A stretch of DNA of 6,253 bases from Pseudomonadota bacterium (GTDB lineage: Bacteria; Pseudomonadota; Alphaproteobacteria; Micropepsales; Micropepsaceae), in assembly GCA_025360685.1 (NCBI GenBank), contig JANYBR010000485.1, forward strand, positions 1 through 6,253, given 5' to 3'. The translations under genes and the position numbers were made by a program. Shown piece by piece: positions 1 to 5,441 of the stretch; the stretch's first letter is position 1, and every line of letters starts with the position of its first letter. The notes under the pieces were generated by a model. That model saw only the letters and a program-made list of their open reading frames with translations, did no database searches and was not told the DNA's origin.

Positions 1-13
1 GTGAAGCCGTGTC

Positions 14-70
14 GCCCCCTCCGCTTCGCTTCGCTCAGCACCACCCGCGTAACAACGGGGGAGGAAAGTT
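14..70. repeat. Intergenic GC-rich repeat-like element beyond the 3' end of the SDR gene
   Basis: This is the only non-coding sequence at the left edge. It has a C-tract (CCCCC, 15-19), a CTTCG tandem (about 23-33), then CCACCCG (41-47) facing CGGGGGAGG (56-64) across a short loop. Only four adjacent base pairs (CCCG with CGGG) plus one pair beyond a mismatch form cleanly, so the hairpin is imperfect. From memory, similar intergenic elements with CTCCCCC and GGGGGAG arms around a short loop are scattered through alphaproteobacterial genomes; I could not check this. It lies where a transcription terminator for the minus-strand block would be expected, but there is no convincing T-tract on the minus strand, so a terminator role is speculative. 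Confidence 0.3.
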
Positions 71-77
71 TTGGAAT

Positions 78-989
78 CTACCCCACCACCGGCTTGTCGT
101 TGACGCGGGCGAAGAATTTGGCGCTCTGCTCGCCGCCTTGGCTGTAATGCTTGGCACCGGTGAAATCGCTGATTTTGGCCCAGTTGGCAGCGACGTCGTC
201 GGCCGTTGCGTTGTGGCCGAGATTGATGCCGTCGGTCTCGACGAGCTGCGCCGCCGCGAACACGCCGGCCGCCGCCGTCAGGATCACGCCGGTCGGCGCA
301 TCTTCGCTGACGAGATAGACGACGCCCGGCGTCACATATTCCGGCTTGAGCAGCGCCAGGACGTTCGGCGGCATGAGATTTTCCGTCATGCGCGTGCCGG
401 CGACCGGGCAGATGGCGTTGACCTTGATGTTGTCCTTGGCGCCTTCGAGCTTGAGCGTGTTCATGAAGCCCACGAGGCTCAGCTTCGCCGCGCCGTAATT
501 GGTCTGTCCGAAATTGCCGTACAGGCCCGTCGACGAGGTGGTGACGACGATGCGGCCATATTGCTGCTTCTTGAACGTCTCCCACAAAGCCTTGCAGGGC
601 TTCACCGTACCCATGAGATGCACGGCCATCACCGCGTCGAAATCCTTCATCTCCATCTTGGAGAAGCTCTTGTCGCGCAGGATGCCGGCATTGGCGATGA
701 GGATATCGACACGCCCCCACGCGTCCATAGTTTGCTTGACGAGATGATCGACGCCTGCGTCGTCGCTGACCGAGGCGCCGTTCGCCATCGCCATGCCGCC
801 GGCCGCCTTGATCTCGGCGACGACGGCTTCCGCCGCCGCGGAGTTGCCGCCCGTACCGTCGACCGCGCCGCCCAGATCGTTGACCACGACCTTCGCGCCG
901 CGCTTGGCCAGCTCGATGGCGTGGCAGCGACCGAGCCCGCCGCCGGCTCCGGTGACGATGGCGACCTTGCCCTTGAAGTCGATGGTCAT
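78..989 (-). CDS. SDR-family NAD-dependent dehydrogenase, like the (3R)-hydroxyacyl-CoA dehydrogenase domain of MFE-2
   Basis: This 303-residue cytoplasmic Rossmann-fold oxidoreductase is complete for the classical SDR family. The cofactor loop TGAGGGLG is at residues 13-20. Asp38, after the second strand (VVVNDLGG), points to NAD(H) rather than NADP(H). The structural NAG is at 100-102, and the catalytic Ser152, Tyr165 and Lys169 lie in the stretch ending NYGAAK. The segments VHLMGT, YGRIVVTTSS, GLYGNFGQTNYGAAK and LKPEYVTP closely resemble the first domain of peroxisomal multifunctional enzyme type 2, which oxidises (3R)-hydroxyacyl-CoA in beta-oxidation. The hydratase-2 and SCP2 domains of the eukaryotic protein are absent, so the exact substrate is inferred. 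The ATG start has a GGGAG Shine-Dalgarno (998-1002) 8 bases upstream. The gene lies 58 bases downstream of the acyltransferase on the same strand, so read-through is possible. The SDR assignment is secure; a role in acyl-CoA metabolism is probable. Confidence 0.93.
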   Translation of the reverse strand: MTIDFKGKVAIVTGAGGGLGRCHAIELAKRGAKVVVNDLGGAVDGTGGNSAAAEAVVAEIKAAGGMAMANGASVSDDAGVDHLVKQTMDAWGRVDILIANAGILRDKSFSKMEMKDFDAVMAVHLMGTVKPCKALWETFKKQQYGRIVVTTSSTGLYGNFGQTNYGAAKLSLVGFMNTLKLEGAKDNIKVNAICPVAGTRMTENLMPPNVLALLKPEYVTPGVVYLVSEDAPTGVILTAAAGVFAAAQLVETDGINLGHNATADDVAANWAKISDFTGAKHYSQGGEQSAKFFARVNDKPVVG

Positions 990-1022
990 GGCGAAAACTC
1001 CCGTTGCGATAAGAGGGCCAGA

Positions 1023-1051
1023 GTGATGGCGCAGGCCCGTTTATGGGTCAA
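1023..1051 (-). promoter_or_regulatory. Possible weak sigma-70 promoter for the SDR gene
   Basis: Reading the minus strand, TTGACC (1051-1046) overlaps the acyltransferase stop codon and matches the TTGACA consensus at five of six positions. CATCAC (1028-1023) follows after a 17-base spacer but matches TATAAT at only three of six. Transcription would start near 1016, giving a leader of about 27 bases that includes the GGGAG Shine-Dalgarno. The good -35 and poor -10 suggest at most a weak or activator-dependent promoter. Co-transcription from the upstream genes is equally possible. Confidence 0.25.
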
Positions 1052-2217
1052 GCCGCGACCGAGCGCCTCGTGAAAAAGCGACGCAGGGCCAGGTTTGCCG
1101 GAATTTCAATGAACGTGCAGAGCAAAGCGCCCCAACCGACGCAGACAAGCAGAAGAAGGAATGGTTCGGGCCACCAGATCAGGTCGCCGAAGCGCACGCC
1201 CAATATCAGCGTGTCGTCGGGCGGATAGGCCCTCTCGAAGAAACGGATGAGCTGCAGCCAAGCCGTCTGGCCCATATAAATGGCATAGGACCATTCGCCC
1301 AGTTTGGTCAGCGCGCGCGTCTGCATGAAGCGTGCGGCGAAGCCGCGGTCGAAGGCCAGAACATAAACCAGCGCCAGCATTGGCAGCACAGTGTAGATGT
1401 CGCGCGGCGTGTGCGACCAGCCATTGTCGAACATGCCCCATGCCAGCCACAGCAGCACCACCCCCTGCGCCAGCGAGATTGCCCATTCGGGAAGCGCGTC
1501 TCCGAGCGTCTTGGTTTTGCCGTAGAGAACGCACAGGCCTACTCCGACCGCGAAGGCGCTCATGCCGCGGAAGATTCCGTTGTGGAATGTGATGTCGAGG
1601 CCATGCTTGCCGGTGAACGAGAGGAAGGTGAGCCCCGCGACGCCCGCCGCAATCAGGCCGATGGCGCCAAGCCAGCCGCCGCGCGCGAGAATCGCGTAGA
1701 TCGGAAACAGCAGGCAGAGCAGAAACTCCACACTGACGAACCAGCTCGCGCCGTTCCACGACAGAGACGGAAAGATGTTCCAGGCCTGCACCAGAAACAG
1801 ATTGCCGATGAAAGTCTGCCAGGTAACGACAGGATGATACGCCTCCTCGTAGATCGACACGCCGCCGGACGCGCGCGCCATGGCATTCAGGATCAGCATG
1901 ATCGCTAGAATGTAGAACAGCATCGCCAGGTGCAGCGGATAGAGCCGCGACAGTCGCGCGGCGAGAAAGTCGCGATAGGTCCTGCCACGCCAGAACTCCA
2001 GCGCCCGCGCGCCATAGACATAGGTCAGGATGAAGCCCGAAAGTACGAAGAAAAACTCCACCCACAGATAGCCATGGCCCACGATCAGGTCGAATGGCTT
2101 GAAGTTGCGGTAGTGATGGCCCTCGCAATAGTGATAGAGCACCAGCAGCAGCGGTGGAATGGCGCGCGCGCCCGCCAGCGCGCGGATTTCACCGGGTCGC
2201 GAGAGAGACTTGTTCAT
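1048..2217 (-). CDS. Acyltransferase-3 family membrane protein (OafA/YrhL type)
   Basis: This 389-residue polytopic inner-membrane protein is predicted to move an acyl group, often acetyl, onto a sugar, glycan or other acceptor. Typical family features are present. Near the N-terminus an RAIPPLLLVLYHY segment carries the conserved His29. VEFFFVLSGFIL (53-64) follows, then an Arg-rich RLSRLYP loop (88-94), and later SWFVSVEFLLCLLFP. About ten hydrophobic segments extend to the C-terminus, and no periplasmic SGNH domain is attached. The length is normal for the single-domain type. The ATG overlaps the TGA of the upstream kinase (ATGA), and a hairpin covers the likely ribosome site, so translation is probably coupled to the kinase. 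The family assignment is firm. The acceptor is unknown, and nothing in the sequence explains a link to NAD salvage. Confidence 0.92.
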   Translation of the reverse strand: MNKSLSRPGEIRALAGARAIPPLLLVLYHYCEGHHYRNFKPFDLIVGHGYLWVEFFFVLSGFILTYVYGARALEFWRGRTYRDFLAARLSRLYPLHLAMLFYILAIMLILNAMARASGGVSIYEEAYHPVVTWQTFIGNLFLVQAWNIFPSLSWNGASWFVSVEFLLCLLFPIYAILARGGWLGAIGLIAAGVAGLTFLSFTGKHGLDITFHNGIFRGMSAFAVGVGLCVLYGKTKTLGDALPEWAISLAQGVVLLWLAWGMFDNGWSHTPRDIYTVLPMLALVYVLAFDRGFAARFMQTRALTKLGEWSYAIYMGQTAWLQLIRFFERAYPPDDTLILGVRFGDLIWWPEPFLLLLVCVGWGALLCTFIEIPANLALRRFFTRRSVAA

Positions 2218-2741
2218 CCGGAGGAGAGCTCCGGAAATCCGTTGGTGATGGCCGAAAGGGCGGCGGTCAAGCGTTCGTCGCGCGAGCCGCGAATGACGAC
2301 GAAAGACAGGTTGCGCTTTTCGAGCTCTGCTTTGGTCCGCGCAAACATCTCAGCGCGTGTCGCCGGATCGGGGAAATAGCGGATGCTGTCCGCCTCGAAT
2401 GGCACGTCGACGTCACACAGAAGATAGAGGTCCGCCGGATCGTCGATGCGGTCAAGATCGGCAGGGCGCGAGCCCAAAAGAATGTCGCACCAAACGGCCG
2501 TCATCACGCCGTCCGTGTCCAGAATCAGCACATTGCTTGCCTTGCGGCGCCCGGCAGCCGCGAGCAGATCATGGCCGCGACGGATGGCGCGAAGATCGTC
2601 GACGTCGCAGTCATTGCCGAAAATCTCGCAATAGAACCGGCCATACTCCGGCACTGCCACGGTCTTGAAGTGTGCCGCGAGTGCGCGCGCCAAAGTGGTC
2701 TTGCCGGTGGATTCGGGCCCATGCAGGCAGACCGTTCTCAA
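2214..2741 (-). CDS. Stand-alone NadR-type ribosylnicotinamide kinase (AAA/P-loop kinase)
   Basis: This protein of about 175 residues should phosphorylate nicotinamide riboside to NMN with ATP in the cytoplasm. The N-terminus enters straight into a strand and Walker A motif (LHGPESTGKTTLA). VPEYGRFY follows, then ILDTDGVMTAVW, the pair LYLLCDVDVPFEADSIRYFPD, and a C-terminal GSRDERLTAAL. This order matches the kinase domain of NadR. The DNA-binding and NMN adenylyltransferase domains of enterobacterial NadR are absent, so another enzyme must make NAD from NMN. I chose TTG at 2741 as the start because it overlaps the pnuC stop (TTGA) and has GGGAG 7 bases upstream. It also puts the P-loop at the expected distance from the N-terminus. 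A GTG at 2783 is also in frame and would give 189 residues, but it has a weak ribosome site. The gene is sandwiched between pnuC and the acyltransferase and overlaps both, and the pairing with pnuC supports the substrate. Confidence 0.88.
   Translation of the reverse strand: MRTVCLHGPESTGKTTLARALAAHFKTVAVPEYGRFYCEIFGNDCDVDDLRAIRRGHDLLAAAGRRKASNVLILDTDGVMTAVWCDILLGSRPADLDRIDDPADLYLLCDVDVPFEADSIRYFPDPATRAEMFARTKAELEKRNLSFVVIRGSRDERLTAALSAITNGFPELSSG
2218..2234 (-). promoter_or_regulatory. Hairpin over the ribosome site of the acyltransferase gene
   Basis: The arms CCGGAG and CTCCGG are perfectly complementary (6 bp) and enclose a 5-base loop directly next to the acyltransferase ATG (2217). On the mRNA, the only plausible Shine-Dalgarno, GGAG, sits in the first arm and would be paired. 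The whole hairpin lies inside the last codons of the kinase gene, so a ribosome finishing the kinase would open it. This is a classic arrangement for translational coupling. The base pairing is seen directly; the function is inferred. Confidence 0.5.
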
Positions 2742-3334
2742 GCCGCTGCTCCCGCCGGATGGGCGCGATATTCGCGCAACCACTCATAGAGCCCGACGGT
2801 GGAAATGATCAGGAACAACACATACAGGCCAGTCGTCGGATACAATCCCTTCCAGTAATAGAGTCCGATCTGCACGACATCAGTGACGATCCACAAAATC
2901 CAGTTTTCGATCTTGCGGACCGACAGGAGGTATTGGGCCACGACGCTCATGGCGGTGGTGTTGGCGTCCAGCCAGGGGGCCACGTCGCTGGTGTGGTTCG
3001 CCAAAAACCAGGCATCGGCGAGGTTGAAGACCGCGATGACGCCGATCCACGCCAGCCGGGACTTGGGTGTCATCAGTTCGACCCGGGCCAGGCCGCTGCT
3101 GTCGCGGGCATGGTACCAGTTCCACCAACCATAGATCTGCACCACGAAGAAGAAGACCTGAAGGGCAGCGTCGGAAAACAGTCGCGCCTCGAAGAAGACA
3201 TAGCCGTAGAGCGTCACCATCGCGATGCCGAATGGATAGTTCCAGATGCTGCGCCGGACCAGCAGGACGATGTTGATTACGCCCAAGGCCGAGGCGATGT
3301 TCTCCGCCGTCAGGTAGGATTCAATCCGGCTCAC
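2738..3334 (-). CDS. pnuC: Nicotinamide riboside transporter PnuC
   Basis: This 198-residue inner-membrane protein carries nicotinamide riboside by facilitated diffusion, driven by its phosphorylation inside the cell. Family hallmarks are WNYPFG (31-36), QIYGWWNW (66-73, containing the WxxW motif) and the long QYLLSVRKIENWILWIVTDV stretch (134-153) that ends in a membrane segment. About seven hydrophobic helices are visible, and the length is close to the bacterial norm. The start is GTG at 3334, with AGGGG (3346-3342) 7 bases upstream and a good promoter just beyond. PnuC relatives can instead carry thiamine (PnuT) or riboflavin (PnuX). The overlapping NadR-type kinase downstream, and the absence of thiamine or flavin genes or of a TPP or FMN riboswitch, argue for nicotinamide riboside. 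The stop TGA (2740-2738) overlaps the probable TTG start of the kinase. No outer-membrane receptor for the substrate lies in the window. Confidence 0.93.
   Translation of the reverse strand: MSRIESYLTAENIASALGVINIVLLVRRSIWNYPFGIAMVTLYGYVFFEARLFSDAALQVFFFVVQIYGWWNWYHARDSSGLARVELMTPKSRLAWIGVIAVFNLADAWFLANHTSDVAPWLDANTTAMSVVAQYLLSVRKIENWILWIVTDVVQIGLYYWKGLYPTTGLYVLFLIISTVGLYEWLREYRAHPAGAAA
2749..2754 (-). promoter_or_regulatory. Ribosome binding site that decides the kinase start
   Basis: The minus strand reads CGGGAG here, inside the last codons of pnuC, leaving 7 bases before TTG at 2741. The alternative GTG at 2783 has only a weak CGGGC-like sequence before it. This favours the TTG start and coupling to pnuC translation. 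Confidence 0.55.
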
Positions 3335-3358
3335 GCTTGCGCCCCTGCTTCGCGCGCG

Positions 3359-3387
3359 ATTCTAGCGGCTCAGCCTGTGCATGTCAT
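3359..3387 (-). promoter_or_regulatory. Sigma-70 promoter of pnuC
   Basis: On the minus strand, ATGACA (3387-3382) is followed after exactly 17 bases by TAGAAT (3364-3359). Each hexamer matches the housekeeping consensus at five of six positions. Transcription would begin near 3352, about 18 bases before the GTG start and just ahead of the AGGGG Shine-Dalgarno. The leader is too short for a riboswitch, so control is probably at initiation. Confidence 0.6.
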
Positions 3388-3399
3388 GCGAGGGCCGCT
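3364..3399. repeat. Inverted repeat AGCGGC/GCCGCT across the pnuC promoter
   Basis: AGCGGC (3364-3369) and GCCGCT (3394-3399) are exact reverse complements separated by 24 bases. One arm abuts the pnuC -10 element and the other lies upstream of the -35. The shorter palindrome at 3379-3389 is nested between them, slightly off centre. It could be a pair of half-sites for a dimeric regulator, although a 6-bp match in GC-rich DNA can arise by chance. Confidence 0.3.
3379..3389. promoter_or_regulatory. Perfect palindrome GCATG-T-CATGC over the pnuC -35 element: candidate operator
   Basis: Five-base arms around a single central T form a perfect palindrome that covers the whole pnuC -35 hexamer. 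A protein bound here would block RNA polymerase on the pnuC side and could also affect the divergent transporter gene. I do not recognise it as the site of a known NAD regulator. AraC-family proteins usually bind direct repeats, so the regulator encoded downstream is not an obvious match. Confidence 0.35.
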
Positions 3400-3405
3400 T
3401 CTCTC

Positions 3406-3419
3406 GGCAAGGTTTTGCC
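3406..3419. repeat. Short inverted repeat GGCAA-GGTT-TTGCC upstream of the nucleoside transporter
   Basis: A perfect 5-bp stem with a 4-base loop lies 32 bases before the transporter start. It may be a second operator or a small leader hairpin. No convincing promoter for the transporter was found. The best candidate, TTCTCT (3399-3404), a 16-base spacer and TAATGT (3421-3426), matches consensus at only three of six positions in each element. Confidence 0.3.
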
Positions 3420-3450
3420 CTAATGTCGACTGTCCAATCGGGGGTCGTTC

Positions 3451-4707
3451 GTGTCGCTTTTACCGCATCTCCAGTCGGCGCTCGGAATTTGCGTCATCAT
3501 CGCGCTGGCCTGGGCGCTGTCCGAGAACCGGCGCGTGTTTCCGTGGCGCGTGGTCGTTGGGGGCCTCGCGTTGCAGGCCACCCTGGCTCTGCTTCTTCTA
3601 AAGGTGCCGCTGGCGCAACAGGCGCTGCTCGCGCTGAACGGCGTCGTCGGCGCACTGACCACGGCGACGCGGGCCGGGACCTCGTTCGTGTTTGGCGTCG
3701 TTGGCGGCGGCGCACCGGCCGGCGTGAACAACGCCGCAGATCTGGCGGGCTTCGCCTTCAGCGTACTGCCGCTGGTGATTGTGATTTCGGCATTGTCAGC
3801 GCTGCTCTGGCACTGGCGCATCCTTCCGGTCTTCATCAATGCGATCGCCCATGTGCTGCGTCGGATTCTGGGGCTCGGCGGCGCGGTCGGACTGGGCGCC
3901 GGCGCCACGATCTTTCTCGGCATGGTCGAGGCGCCGCTGCTGATCCGGCCCTATCTCGCCCGCATCACGCGGTCGGAACTATTCATCCTGTGTACCGTCG
4001 GACTTGCCACCGTCGCGGGCACCGTGTTCGCTCTATACGCGACGATCCTGCAGAAGGTGGTGCCCGGCGCGATCGGCCATATCCTGGTCGCCTCGATGAT
4101 GTCGCTGCCGTCTGCGATCATCGTCTCGCGCATCATGGTGCCGGGCGAGGTTGCGACCGGCAGCGCCGATCAATCGGTCGAAGCACGCTACGGTTCCAGC
4201 ATGGATGCGGTGGCGCGCGGCACGGAAGACGGCCTCAAGATTTGGCTGCAGATCGTTGCCATGCTGGTGGTCATGCTGGCGCTGGTTGCGCTCGCAAACG
4301 AAATGCTGAAGATCGTCCCCTGGGTGTGGGGGGCGCCAATTACCCTCGAGCGGGTGTTCGGCTGGCTGTTTGCGCCGGTGGTGTGGCTTTACGGCGTACC
4401 ATGGTCCGAGGCGACGACCGCGGGCAGCCTGATGGGAACGAAAACGATCCTAAACGAACTGGTGGCGTATCTGCGTCTGGCAGCACTGCCGGCCGGCAGC
4501 CTTGATCCACGCGCCACGCTGATCATGATCTATGCCATGTGCGGCTTCGCAAATCTCGGCTCGGTGGGCATCATGATCGCCGGCATGAGCGCACTGATGC
4601 CTGAGCGCCGCGATGAGATCGTGCCGCTTGCGATGCGCGCCATCGTTTCTGGCACCATGGCGAGCGGCATGACCGGTGCGATGATCGGTCTGTTGCCCGT
4701 TATATAG
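3451..4707 (+). CDS. Concentrative nucleoside transporter, CNT (NupC) family
   Basis: This 418-residue inner-membrane symporter should import nucleosides with H+ or Na+. Domains follow the bacterial CNT order. N-terminal helices come first, then the gate/core region GGGAPAGVNNAADLAGFAFS (86-105). Next is a re-entrant loop with GMVEAPLLIRPYLAR (157-171), then GTKTILNELVAY (329-340), and GFANLGSVGI (365-374) followed by ALMPERR. Glu160, Glu336, Asn368 and Ser371 line up with substrate-contacting residues of the crystallised Vibrio transporter, as I remember it. The base-facing Gln-Thr of that protein is Met158-Val159 here, so the favoured base may differ. The length is normal and the protein looks intact. 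The start is GTG with GGGGG (3440-3444) 6 bases upstream. The gene diverges from pnuC and is followed at once by an AraC-type regulator. CNT membership is secure; the substrate is not known. Confidence 0.92.
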   Translation: MSLLPHLQSALGICVIIALAWALSENRRVFPWRVVVGGLALQATLALLLLKVPLAQQALLALNGVVGALTTATRAGTSFVFGVVGGGAPAGVNNAADLAGFAFSVLPLVIVISALSALLWHWRILPVFINAIAHVLRRILGLGGAVGLGAGATIFLGMVEAPLLIRPYLARITRSELFILCTVGLATVAGTVFALYATILQKVVPGAIGHILVASMMSLPSAIIVSRIMVPGEVATGSADQSVEARYGSSMDAVARGTEDGLKIWLQIVAMLVVMLALVALANEMLKIVPWVWGAPITLERVFGWLFAPVVWLYGVPWSEATTAGSLMGTKTILNELVAYLRLAALPAGSLDPRATLIMIYAMCGFANLGSVGIMIAGMSALMPERRDEIVPLAMRAIVSGTMASGMTGAMIGLLPVI

Positions 4708-4713
4708 TTGAGC

Positions 4714-5433
4714 ATGTCCTGGATGGACGATTTTGCACCTGTCGCGCACGGCCCGGAACGATGGGCGGGCAACGTTCGCATGCCGCGGCACCGTCACGCC
4801 CATCCCTATGCCGCTATCGTTCTGTCGGGTGGATACGAAGAGTGCGGTAGCGGCGGACGTTTCCGCGTTGGTCCCGGCGACGTGCTGCTTCATGGTCCGT
4901 TTTCCGTCCATCTTGATCGCTTCATGCCAAAAGGTGCCGAGATATTCAATCTGCTGCTGCATGACACCCCGTCTTTTCGTTGTGGAGTGGGGCGCATCGC
5001 AGATCCCGACGCGATCGTTCGTTCGGCGGAAACAGATCCCGTCGGTGCCGAGGCGGCTTTGATCGCAAACCTTCGTGAAGTGGTGCAACGAGACACCGAG
5101 TGGCCGGACTTGCTCGCGTCCGATCTTCTGAAGGACCCGGAGCTTCGGCTGGATGCCTGGGCGAGCGATCACGGCCTTGCCGCAGAAACGCTTTCGCGCA
5201 AATTCGGAAAGCTCTTCGGCATCACGCCCGCGGGCTTTCGTACGGAATCTCGCGCGCGACGCGCATTTGATTGCATCGTGCAGAGTGATGCGGCGCTCGC
5301 CGAGATCGCGTTGCGCTCAGGTCACGCCGACCAACCGCACATGACGCGGGCGATCAAGACACTGACGGGGGTCACGCCCCTGCACTGGCGCGCATCAATT
5401 CCGTTCAAGACGCAGAACGCCGGAAAAGCCTAA
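4714..5433 (+). CDS. AraC-family transcriptional regulator with N-terminal cupin sensor
   Basis: This cytoplasmic DNA-binding protein has about 239 residues. Counting from ATG 4714, residues 20-70 form a cupin-like strand region with a His-rich RHRHAHPYA turn and a VGPGDVLLHGP segment, typical of an AraC ligand pocket. The C-terminal third holds two helix-turn-helix units: LDAWASDHGLAAETLSRKFG with GITPAGFR, then DAALAEIALRSGHADQPHMTR with GVTPLHWR. A TTG at 4708 directly follows the transporter's TAG and is in frame, and another ATG lies at 4723. None has a clear Shine-Dalgarno, so I take ATG 4714 and infer coupling to transporter translation. Being co-transcribed with the transporter suggests it senses an imported compound or product and acts on the control region at 3335-3450. 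That is inference; the ligand and sites are unknown. The family call is firm and the exact start is uncertain. Confidence 0.9.
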   Translation: MSWMDDFAPVAHGPERWAGNVRMPRHRHAHPYAAIVLSGGYEECGSGGRFRVGPGDVLLHGPFSVHLDRFMPKGAEIFNLLLHDTPSFRCGVGRIADPDAIVRSAETDPVGAEAALIANLREVVQRDTEWPDLLASDLLKDPELRLDAWASDHGLAAETLSRKFGKLFGITPAGFRTESRARRAFDCIVQSDAALAEIALRSGHADQPHMTRAIKTLTGVTPLHWRASIPFKTQNAGKA

Positions 5434-5441
5434 ATCGTGCC

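Noticed and set aside
1015..1038. Terminator hairpin GGGCC/GGCCC between the acyltransferase and SDR genes
   Set aside because: It has only a 5-bp stem with a 14-base loop and no T-tract in the direction of transcription.
9..1073. Long plus-strand open frame of 354 codons opposite the SDR gene
   Set aside because: It is rich in Arg, His and Asp with no recognisable domain, and it runs antisense to a gene with a complete SDR motif set. It is a shadow of GC-rich codon use.
1106..2128. Minus-strand open frame of 340 codons in a second frame of the acyltransferase
   Set aside because: It is Arg-rich without hydrophobic segments. The other frame carries the family motifs and membrane helices.
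2738..3334. Thiamine transporter PnuT or riboflavin transporter PnuX
   Set aside because: The overlapping partner is a NadR-type kinase rather than a thiamine or flavin kinase, and no vitamin riboswitch is present. The identification as PnuC still rests partly on context.
3335..3352. NAD, TPP or FMN riboswitch in front of pnuC
   Set aside because: The predicted pnuC leader is only about 18 bases, and no conserved aptamer core was seen in the intergenic region.
3405..3420. Sigma-54-like promoter (CGGCA ... TTGCC) for the nucleoside transporter
   Set aside because: The GG and GC pairs are separated by 9 bases, while sigma-54 promoters require 10, and the flanking bases fit poorly. The inverted repeat explains the sequence equally well.
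3381..4505. Plus-strand open frame of 374 codons overlapping the nucleoside transporter
   Set aside because: It is Arg- and Gly-rich, low in complexity and lacks motifs. The overlapping frame encodes a complete CNT protein.
4450..5172. Minus-strand open frame of 240 codons spanning the transporter end and the AraC gene
   Set aside because: It is antisense to two well-supported genes, is rich in His and Arg, and has no recognisable fold.
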